From Phycisphaerales bacterium (lineage in GTDB: Bacteria; Planctomycetota; Phycisphaerae; UBA1845; UTPLA1), in contig JACKHI010000001.1 in NCBI GenBank assembly GCA_020639075.1, positions 248,001 through 312,000 of the forward strand: a DNA stretch of 64,000 bases. Reading direction: 5' to 3'. The translations under genes and the position numbers were made by a program. Under the pieces are notes generated by a model. That model ran no database searches. It saw only the letters and a list, made by a program, of their open reading frames with translations, and had not been told where the DNA came from. Within the stretch, counting starts at the first letter, position 1, and each line of letters begins with the position of its first letter. Positions 56,930 through 64,000 of the stretch are shown one piece after another.

Positions 56930-58561
56930 TCATGCATCGGACGCGTCCGAATCATGCGGCGATGGTTCGTTTGTTGTATCAGTCTGTCCCGCCTCGGATG
57001 CCACCGCGCCAGAGACCACGCTGCCGCCGCCAAGTGCCTGATAGGCATTGACGATTGCGGCCAGCTGTTCTCTCTTGGTTTCAATCAAGACAAGTTTTGC
57101 CTCAAGTAGATCCCGCTGTGCGAAAAGCACCTCGCTGTACTCTGTTCGGGCATTCTGAAATAGCTGGCTCGCCGAGGCGACCGACTCCTCAAGGGCCTGC
57201 AGTTGCTGCTGCTTTAGCGCAATGCTCTGACGGAAGTTCTGGACCATGGACACTCGGTTCGCGACTTCCACATACGCATTCAGGACGGTACGCTGATACT
57301 CGTAAATCGCACTAAGTTGCCTGGCGTTCGCGGTCATGAAATCGGCCTCGATCGCCTTACGGTTGATCAACGGTCCGACAAGCCCGCCGGTAATTGTCGC
57401 CGCCAGGGACTCCGGGGATTGGAAAAGGAACTGCGTGTTGTATGCCTCGTAGCCGATGCCTCCCGTAAGCGTCAGCGTCGGATAGAAAGCCGCACGCGCC
57501 GCCTTCACGTCGAGCCCGGTCGACTTCACTTCAAGCTCGGCGCGGCGAATATCTGGGCGATTCTGCAGCAGTTCCGGTGAAACGCCGACGCTCAGTGCGT
57601 CAATGTTAAGGGCAAGGAAATCTACTTGACCGCGTTCGATCGGCTGCGGATACCGGCCCAGCAATTGGTTGATTCTGTTTTCCGACTTGACGATCTCCTG
57701 CTTCACGATCAGCCGCTCGCTCTCGTTCTTGCGAACCTCCGCCCTGAACCGCTGAACAGCGAGCTCGGTGTCGCGACCTGCCGCCTTCTTCGCCTCAGCA
57801 ACCTCCAGGCTATGCTTCTGAAGCGCAATCGTCTGATCGATGACCTCAAGCCGTTTGTCGAGCGCCAATAATGCGTAGTAGTTTTCCGCGATTTCGGCTA
57901 CAAGACGCGTCACGATGTACTTTCGTCCCTCGTTCGTCGCAAGGTAGTGGAGTGTCGCCGCGTCCCGGGCATTGTGGAGTCGATTCCAGATATCCACTTC
58001 CCACGAAAACTCCGCTGCCACCATGAAACTCGGCAGGGGGTTGGGGAAGTGCTTGCTCGATCCCTCTACGTATGCCGGCTCGAGCTGCCCGTCCGGCGTG
58101 AAACGGGGGAGCTTTCGCACTTTGCCTTCTTTGGCCTTGAGTTGCTCCTCAACCGCACCGTCAGGCGTGAAGCGAGGCGTCTTCTTGAGCGATGAGCCAG
58201 CGCGAAGTTCCACAAAGGGGAGGTACTCACCTTGCCTCGCCAGGATCTCGTTATTGGCGATCTGAATTTCCTCCCCGAGAATCTTCAGCTCCTGGTTGTG
58301 ACCCAACGCATGTTGGATGAGTTCAGTCAGCACCGGATCTTTGAAGAATTCCTCCACGCTCACTTGGGCTGAGCTTTCAGATTTGATTGCCCCCGGAAAC
58401 GCCTCCGGGAATGCGTCCGGCATGACAGGTCCAGGCGCTGCAACACGAACGTCGGGGATCTGGCAGGCTGGCAAAACGAAAACGACAATGCACGCAATCG
58501 CCTTCACGATGGCGAACGCGACGCGGCCGCCTCCAGCGAAAATACTTGAAGGGCTCTTCAT
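56930..58561 (-). CDS. Outer-membrane efflux lipoprotein, TolC/OprM (NodT) family
   Basis: 543 residues from the ATG one base past the RND stop; the lipobox LPAC gives lipidated Cys33. Coiled-coil helices and the two OEP repeats are visible (TELIQHALGHNQELKILGEEIQIANNEILA with LPFVELRAG; NRPDIRRAELEVKSTGLDVKAARAAFYPTLTLTGG). A short internal PRFTPDG repeat occurs twice in the first half. It forms the exit duct for the RND pump encoded immediately upstream. Confidence 0.94.
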   Translation of the reverse strand: MKSPSSIFAGGGRVAFAIVKAIACIVVFVLPACQIPDVRVAAPGPVMPDAFPEAFPGAIKSESSAQVSVEEFFKDPVLTELIQHALGHNQELKILGEEIQIANNEILARQGEYLPFVELRAGSSLKKTPRFTPDGAVEEQLKAKEGKVRKLPRFTPDGQLEPAYVEGSSKHFPNPLPSFMVAAEFSWEVDIWNRLHNARDAATLHYLATNEGRKYIVTRLVAEIAENYYALLALDKRLEVIDQTIALQKHSLEVAEAKKAAGRDTELAVQRFRAEVRKNESERLIVKQEIVKSENRINQLLGRYPQPIERGQVDFLALNIDALSVGVSPELLQNRPDIRRAELEVKSTGLDVKAARAAFYPTLTLTGGIGYEAYNTQFLFQSPESLAATITGGLVGPLINRKAIEADFMTANARQLSAIYEYQRTVLNAYVEVANRVSMVQNFRQSIALKQQQLQALEESVASASQLFQNARTEYSEVLFAQRDLLEAKLVLIETKREQLAAIVNAYQALGGGSVVSGAVASEAGQTDTTNEPSPHDSDASDA

Positions 58562-58562
58562 C

Positions 58563-61500
58563 TCATTCGCGCGCTTCGGCGCGCTCCTCCGGGATGGGAT
58601 TGTGCTCAAATATCTCGCTCAGAGGCTCATCGACTTCGTCGCGAAGGAGCTTCTTCCCATCACTCATTTTGGCAAAAAGGTAATACAAACCGGGGATGAC
58701 CACGACACCGAAGACCGTACCCAGAAGCATGCCTCCGACGCCCGTTGCACCGATGGTACGGTTTCCGATGGCTCCGGCGCCAGTGGCGCCGACCAACGGG
58801 ATCAGACCGGAGACAAACGCGAAAGAGGTCATCAGGATGGGCCGCAACCGGAGCTTTCCTCCCTCGACCGCAGCGACATGGAGCGGCTCGCCATCATGTC
58901 GACGCTGCACGGCGAACTCGACAATCAGAATTGCGTTCTTGCCGAGGAGCCCGACGAGCATGATCAAGCCAATTTGCGCGTAAACGTCGTTCGACAATCC
59001 GAGAAACCGCAGAAACAGGAAAGATCCGAAGAGTCCGACCGGCAGCGATATGATGACAGCCAACGGCAGGAGAAAGCTCTCATACTGCCCGGCGAGTACG
59101 AGGTACACGAATGCCACGACGATGACAAACAGGTAGAGCGCTTCGTTGCCCTTCCTCGCCTCGTCGAATGACATACCCTCCCAGCCGACGTCAAAGCCCT
59201 TCGGCAATGTCTCTGCGGCCACCTCCTTGATTGCCTGAATCGCCTGCCCGCTGCTGAAACCCAATGCGGGCGCCCCCTGAATGGATGCCGAGGGGTACAG
59301 GTTATATCGCGTGATTTCGTTCAAGCCCTGTTTCAACTCGATGTGCATGAACGACGAGTACGGTACGACCTCGCCGCTCTCGTTCTCAACGAACATGTTC
59401 TCCAGGTCCGCAGGGTAGCGCCGAAACTCCGGCGCCGCCTGCACGTACACTTTGTAGAACTGTCCGAAGCGGACGAACCCCTGCTCGTACGTGCTTCCGA
59501 TGAGAATATTGAGATTATCCAGCGCCTTCCGGATCGATACGCCTTTCTGCATGGCGATATCGTTGTTGATCACGATCTCATACTGCGGGTAGTTGCTGGT
59601 GAACATCGTGAACAGGCCCTTCAGCTCCTTGCGTTCCGACAATGCGGCCATGAACTTGTCGGTCACTTCGCCGAGCTTGGCGTAGTCGAGCTGATTCGTC
59701 TTGTCGAGGAGACGCATCGAGAAACCACCGGCAGCGCCAAGCCCCGGCACCGCGGGCGGTTCGAAGAACTCAACCTTCACATTGGTCAGCCGTCCGCATT
59801 TCTCCTCCAGCTCCTTGATGATATCTCGAGCGGTTAAGGTCCGCTCCGACCAGCTCTTGAGGTTGATGATGCAGGTTCCGGCGTTCGACCCTCGACCCTC
59901 CGTCAACACTTCGTATCCTGCCAACGACGTGACGGATGTGACTTCCTCGATTTCCTTGGCGATCTTCTGAAGTTCATTCGACTTTGCATTGGTGTATTCG
60001 AGGGTCGAACCCGGGGGCGTCTGAATGATCCCGTAAATGACGCCTTGGTCCTCGTTCGGGATGAATCCGCTCGGGAGTTCGCGGCCGATCGCATAGACGC
60101 CGAACGCGAAAGCACCGACGGCCGCGAGCGTGATCAGGCGACGTGTGACGATGCCGCGAAGAAGTCCGGCATAGCCCGCGACGCCCCATTCGACGAATCG
60201 ATCGAACGGACGCTGCACAAGCGGAACGAGCATGATCAGGAAGCCGATGGGCCCCCATAGGTAGTAGGACAAATAGGTGATGAGCGCCAGGATCGGCAGT
60301 CCCACGAAAATGAGCGTCAGAACGGAACGCGCACTGAACCGCTTCTTCTTCTCACCTGCGAGTTTGGGCTGATGAGGCTTGAGGATCATCGCACACAACA
60401 CAGGCGTCAGCGTCAACGCCACAAGTCCCGACAGGATGATCGACGTCGCCATCGTCGTTCCAAACTGGGCATAAAACGTGCCGACTGGACCGGGCACGAA
60501 TGTGACAGGCACGAACACCGCCGCCATGACAAGCGTGATGGCGATGATAGCGCCACTGATCTCGTGCAGGACTTCCATGGACGCACGGTAGGGCGACAAC
60601 CCGTTCTCGTGCATTTTCGCATGAACCGCTTCCACAACGACAATGGCGTTATCGACAACGATGCCGATCGCGAGCACCATGGCCGACAGCGTGATCAGGT
60701 TGATGGAAAAACCGAGTAACTGGATGACGAAGAACGACCCGATCAGGGACACCGGCACCGCCAGCGTCGGAATCAGCGTTGAGCGAAGGTCGCCCAGGAA
60801 CATATACACCACGAGACATACGAGGACAAAGGCCTCGAGCAGCGTGTGGAGCACTTTTTCAATCGACGCGTCCAGGAACTTCGAAACGTCATAGGCGATC
60901 TGATAGTCCATGCCCGGTGGGAAGGACTCCTTCTTGATCGCCTCGAGCTCTCGCTTGACCTCCTCGATGACTGTGCTGGCGTTGGAATTCGGAGCCTGCT
61001 TCAGAACAATGGATGCGGCCGGATGTCCGTCGATATCCGAATAAATGTCAAAGAACTCTGAGCCCAGTTCGACCTTTGCAACGTCCTTGAGGCGCAGGAT
61101 TTCACCATCCGGATTGGCTTTCAGAATGATATTCTCGTACTGCTCTGGCTTGTCGAAGCGACCAACGTAAGTCAGTACGTATTCGAGCGACTGCGATGTC
61201 TTGCCCGTCGCCTGCCCGAGCCGGCCCGGCGAACCGATGATGCTCTGGTCCGCGAGCGCTTCCATGACGTCTTCGGACGAAACTCCGTAGGCCCGCATCC
61301 GCTCGGGATTCAGCCAGACGCGCATTGCATACGCGCGGTTTCCGAGGTTTCTCGGCAGACCCATGCCCTGTATTCGCTTCAGCACGGGCATGACGTTGGC
61401 GTTTGCGAAGTTGTAGAGGAACGTTTGGTCGGCGCCCGGGTCCGTGCTGTAGAGATTGACATACATGAGCAGGCTCGGCACGACCTGGCTGACCAGGATG

Positions 61501-61877
61501 CCCTCCCGCTGCACGAGCGGCGGCAATCGACTCATTACGATGTTGACCCGGTTCTGCACGTTAACGACGTTGATGTTTGGATCGGTTCCGGGCTCAAAGA
61601 AGATCCTGATCGTCGCCTCGCCGGCGCTCGTGGCGTCCGACGCCATGTAACGCATGTTCTGAACGCCGTTGATCGATTGTTCGAGCGGAATGAGCACCGA
61701 ATCGACGAGTACGTTGGCGCTTGCTCCCGGGTAGGCGACTGCAACTTCGACAGTCGGCGGCGCAATCGACGGGTACTGCGAGATGGGGAGCGTAACGATC
61801 CCCAACATGCCCAGGAAGACGAGGATGATCGAGATCACAATCGCCAGTGCCGGCCGATAGAGGATCTTGGTAAACAT
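58563..61877 (-). CDS. RND efflux inner-membrane pump, HAE1 (AcrB-like) family
   Basis: 1104 residues of full RND architecture: MFTKILYRPALAIVISIILV at TM1, two large periplasmic loops (LPISQYPSIAPPTVEVAVAYPG; LPSGFIPNEDQGVIY) and 12 membrane helices, with an extra hydrophobic stretch before the second half. In TM4 the proton-relay pair reads GIVVDNAIVVVE, where AcrB has two Asp, while the TM10 lysine (GKNAILIVEFA) is kept. It probably exports hydrophobic or amphiphilic compounds. It is preceded by the fusion protein gene (54-bp gap) and followed at once by the outer-membrane component. Confidence 0.96.
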   Translation of the reverse strand: MFTKILYRPALAIVISIILVFLGMLGIVTLPISQYPSIAPPTVEVAVAYPGASANVLVDSVLIPLEQSINGVQNMRYMASDATSAGEATIRIFFEPGTDPNINVVNVQNRVNIVMSRLPPLVQREGILVSQVVPSLLMYVNLYSTDPGADQTFLYNFANANVMPVLKRIQGMGLPRNLGNRAYAMRVWLNPERMRAYGVSSEDVMEALADQSIIGSPGRLGQATGKTSQSLEYVLTYVGRFDKPEQYENIILKANPDGEILRLKDVAKVELGSEFFDIYSDIDGHPAASIVLKQAPNSNASTVIEEVKRELEAIKKESFPPGMDYQIAYDVSKFLDASIEKVLHTLLEAFVLVCLVVYMFLGDLRSTLIPTLAVPVSLIGSFFVIQLLGFSINLITLSAMVLAIGIVVDNAIVVVEAVHAKMHENGLSPYRASMEVLHEISGAIIAITLVMAAVFVPVTFVPGPVGTFYAQFGTTMATSIILSGLVALTLTPVLCAMILKPHQPKLAGEKKKRFSARSVLTLIFVGLPILALITYLSYYLWGPIGFLIMLVPLVQRPFDRFVEWGVAGYAGLLRGIVTRRLITLAAVGAFAFGVYAIGRELPSGFIPNEDQGVIYGIIQTPPGSTLEYTNAKSNELQKIAKEIEEVTSVTSLAGYEVLTEGRGSNAGTCIINLKSWSERTLTARDIIKELEEKCGRLTNVKVEFFEPPAVPGLGAAGGFSMRLLDKTNQLDYAKLGEVTDKFMAALSERKELKGLFTMFTSNYPQYEIVINNDIAMQKGVSIRKALDNLNILIGSTYEQGFVRFGQFYKVYVQAAPEFRRYPADLENMFVENESGEVVPYSSFMHIELKQGLNEITRYNLYPSASIQGAPALGFSSGQAIQAIKEVAAETLPKGFDVGWEGMSFDEARKGNEALYLFVIVVAFVYLVLAGQYESFLLPLAVIISLPVGLFGSFLFLRFLGLSNDVYAQIGLIMLVGLLGKNAILIVEFAVQRRHDGEPLHVAAVEGGKLRLRPILMTSFAFVSGLIPLVGATGAGAIGNRTIGATGVGGMLLGTVFGVVVIPGLYYLFAKMSDGKKLLRDEVDEPLSEIFEHNPIPEERAEARE

Positions 61878-61931
61878 GCTTCCGCCTTGCTCTCGTTGCA
61901 GTATTGATGCGTGAATGCGGGCTAATGCCGC

Positions 61932-63044
61932 TTACTCGGCGTGGAACTTCTGGTTGGATAGGGCTTCATACGGAGAGCGAACCTTGTACTGCTCTAACTT
62001 CTGGCCGTCACGAACCTGCGCAACGCCCTCAATGACGAACTTTTCGTCCTTGGTGAGACCGCTCTCTAAGACGAAGATGTCGTCCAGCTCATGTTCGACT
62101 TCGATCTCGCGCTGGCGGACCACGTTGTCCGCGCCGACGACGTAAACGTATCTCTTCGCAAGAATGGTAAACGTCGCTCTCTGAGGAATGACAAGGGCGC
62201 CTTGTGATGTTCGATGGATCAGCACCTTGCCGGTCTGTCCATGGCGCAGAAGGAAGTTCGGGTTCGGGAAATCTGCGCGAAAGGCGATGTTGCCCGTTTC
62301 GTTATTGAAGTTCGCTTCGATCGCACCGATCGACCCGGATTCGGAGAACGTTTGACCGTTGGCGAGAACAAGTTCGATTGCGTGTGTCGCACTCGCTTTC
62401 TCTTCATCCGCCATATACTCAAGGTATTGCGCCTCGGGCACGTTGAAGTACACCCACATCAGGCTGTTGTCTGACAGCGTGGTGAGCATATCGCCTTCGT
62501 CGACAAGGCTTCCCTGCTGCTCGTGGAGTCTGTCGATGATGCCGTCGAATGGCGCTTTGATCACCGTGAAGTTAAGCTCGACTTCCGCCAGCTTCACCTG
62601 GGCTTCGGCCTTGGCCAGTTTTGCCTCGGCGAGAGCAAGCTCCGGACCTGAAACCACTTGTTGCTCGACGAGCTTCCGAGTGTTGTTGCATTCGATCCTG
62701 GCGACCTCGGCTTCTGCTCTTTCAGCCTCCAGTCTCGCCTCGTAAAGCGTGGGGAGGATCTTGAACAGCGCGTCACCTGCCGCGACCTTTTGTCCCTCGT
62801 TGACCTCGATTTCCTCTAGATAGCCGCTCTGCAGGGTGCACACGTCGATATGGCGGCGCGAGTGAATCTGGCAAACGTACTGTTGGGTAATCGTCACGTC
62901 TTGCTTGTTGGGGCTTGTAACCCAGATCGTATGCTGCTCATGTTCCGCAGTCTCGTCGTGCGAGGCCGCTTCGGTATGCGTGCATCCGGAGATGACTTGG
63001 GCAATCACCGAAAGGGCAATGAGCAGGATCGTTGCACTCTTCAT
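61932..63044 (-). CDS. RND efflux periplasmic adaptor (membrane fusion) lipoprotein
   Basis: 370 residues from the ATG that gives a lipoprotein signal MKSATILLIALSVIAQVISGC (Cys21); the frame continues to 63158, but no better ribosome site is present. The lipoyl-like half-motifs (SGYLEEIEVNEGQKVAAGDALF and APFDGIIDRLHEQQGSLVDEGD) flank a helical hairpin rich in Ala/Glu, followed by beta-barrel strands (GKVLIHRTSQGALVIPQRA). First gene of the tripartite efflux operon. No local regulator gene is present, and the promoter should lie within 63045-63470. Confidence 0.94.
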   Translation of the reverse strand: MKSATILLIALSVIAQVISGCTHTEAASHDETAEHEQHTIWVTSPNKQDVTITQQYVCQIHSRRHIDVCTLQSGYLEEIEVNEGQKVAAGDALFKILPTLYEARLEAERAEAEVARIECNNTRKLVEQQVVSGPELALAEAKLAKAEAQVKLAEVELNFTVIKAPFDGIIDRLHEQQGSLVDEGDMLTTLSDNSLMWVYFNVPEAQYLEYMADEEKASATHAIELVLANGQTFSESGSIGAIEANFNNETGNIAFRADFPNPNFLLRHGQTGKVLIHRTSQGALVIPQRATFTILAKRYVYVVGADNVVRQREIEVEHELDDIFVLESGLTKDEKFVIEGVAQVRDGQKLEQYKVRSPYEALSNQKFHAE

Positions 63045-63471
63045 TCTTAATGCTCGCTGGCTGTGTAGGGACCGAGACGCAATGTTCATGTCTGTATTCA
63101 CCAATGGTTCATCCGATGCCGGTATTGGGGAAGTCGATATCTCTCGTGAGGAGTTCATCGTCTGTCTTTGGGGGGGAATGCAGGCAACTTGTCGTATTGG
63201 AGTTTTTCAGTTTTTCCGGTCCATTCCGCCTGAGAGACTGATGGCGCTAACGCTGAGCGAACATAGGTACAAGTTGCTACCGACTCTCGTATCTGGCAGG
63301 TGCTCGTTCCGCGGCAACACAAGCACGTGGAAGCACCCGGTACGATGAATCCTTAATCAGCGCACGCGATCGGTCTCATAATGGGAGGAGGAACTTCAAG
63401 GGCGTGACTGTCGTCGATCAATCGCAAAACACGATCAATTCAAGCAGTCCACGCGGGCCCGAGCGGATTTC
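63045..63471. other. Region upstream of the efflux operon
   Basis: It must hold the efflux-operon promoter, but I see no clear -10/-35 pair, palindrome or gene. Confidence 0.5.
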
Positions 63472-64000
63472 TCAGGCTTCGTAGCGGAGCGGAGGCGCGC
63501 GGCTCTGAAGCCAACGACACGCGGCATCGCCCGCAGGTAGCGAGTCGTCGATGCCCCAAGCGTCGGAACCCGGCAACAACGGCCAAGTAGCGGAATCGAG
63601 CAGGATGTCACTTCCTGCCGGTCCATCATAATCGGCCGGATCAGAATCAAAGTGATCCACCGCGAAGGCAAAGTCAGCAAGGATGACGATCGCATTGCCA
63701 TCGCGGTCGGGCCCGGAAGCGCCGAGCACCGACCCGTCACATCGGGACGCAAGCAATCCAACGATGATGTGAAACTGGATCGTGAGCGGCAAGAACACGT
63801 CAGCGATTCTCCATGACAACGAGGTAAGAGAATAGTCGTGCAGAGTACAGCCGTCAACATGAGCGACGAATCTCGCTGGGATGTTGGCTTGATCGCGCAC
63901 GTCGAAAAAACGCCGCGATTCTCGCATGTTATCAGAACCCGATCGTGGTCGTCGTGGTGCGTCGGTGACTGTTAAGTAATCGTTACGAACAGAAGCCAAC
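63472..64000 (-). CDS. Uncertain hypothetical protein fragment at the right edge
   Basis: The frame is open from the window edge to a TGA at 63472 (about 176 codons). An internal ATG at 63927 has no ribosome site. The C-terminal part is Asp/Gly/Pro-rich (HFDSDPADYDGPAGSD) with no recognised family. It may be the 3' end of a gene extending rightward or simply a non-coding open frame. Confidence 0.3.
   Translation of the reverse strand, partial: LASVRNDYLTVTDAPRRPRSGSDNMRESRRFFDVRDQANIPARFVAHVDGCTLHDYSLTSLSWRIADVFLPLTIQFHIIVGLLASRCDGSVLGASGPDRDGNAIVILADFAFAVDHFDSDPADYDGPAGSDILLDSATWPLLPGSDAWGIDDSLPAGDAACRWLQSRAPPLRYEA

Overview
The window looks like a stretch of a Planctomycetota chromosome, probably a Phycisphaerae-like lineage; this is an inference from gene content. 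Three features point there. ECF-type sigma factors of the large TIGR02999/ECF_sigma kind are each paired with a transmembrane Ser/Thr kinase carrying WD40 or TPR repeats. Very large secreted proteins end in paired dockerin-like calcium boxes. Motifs of the DCNxNGIxDxDE type occur, together with a prepilin-like protein with a C-terminal DGH signature. I saw no rRNA, tRNA, CRISPR array or insertion sequence.

Layout. 1-3413 (minus): sigma factor plus WD40 kinase (kinase runs off the left edge), divergent from a 1831-residue FG-GAP/PPC-type secreted protein (3742-9237). 9703-15588: a 1961-residue lipoprotein with seven TIG domains, calcium boxes, a segment resembling the pore domain of anthrax protective antigen, and a beta-helix, closed by a strong terminator. 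15687-19745: second sigma/WD40-kinase pair. 20057-20740: CAP-domain protein. 21098-24325 (minus): dockerin-tailed beta-helix protein, divergent from the third sigma/kinase pair (24526-27554, TPR). 27580-37341 (minus): a tightly coupled eight-gene operon with a COG4671-type glycosyltransferase, two GT4-like glycosyltransferases, an ABC exporter, two aminoglycoside-phosphotransferase-fold kinases, a prepilin-like protein and a membrane-anchored SNase-fold protein. 37732-40206: lamin-tail/dockerin protein. 40634-43758 (minus): fourth sigma/kinase pair (TPR, atypical kinase motifs), divergent from a HAF-repeat/dockerin protein (44197-45456). 45594-48755 and 49954-53694: two paralogues of the 21098 protein, convergent, separated by 1.2 kb holding a probable WD40 relic. 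54058-56854: fifth sigma/kinase pair (TPR). 56930-63044 (minus): a tripartite RND efflux operon. The last 1 kb holds at most one uncertain gene fragment.

How it fits together. Four of five sigma/kinase pairs are transcribed divergently from a gene for a large secreted dockerin-tailed protein, and the fifth follows one. Two of these divergent regions contain exact CTGTG-N8-CACAG palindromes, which have the spacing of CRP/FNR-family sites. The suggested theme is a set of parallel kinase-sigma signalling modules, each controlling a cell-surface or secreted protein. The glycosyltransferase/ABC/kinase operon is a separate candidate envelope-glycoconjugate system whose product I cannot name.
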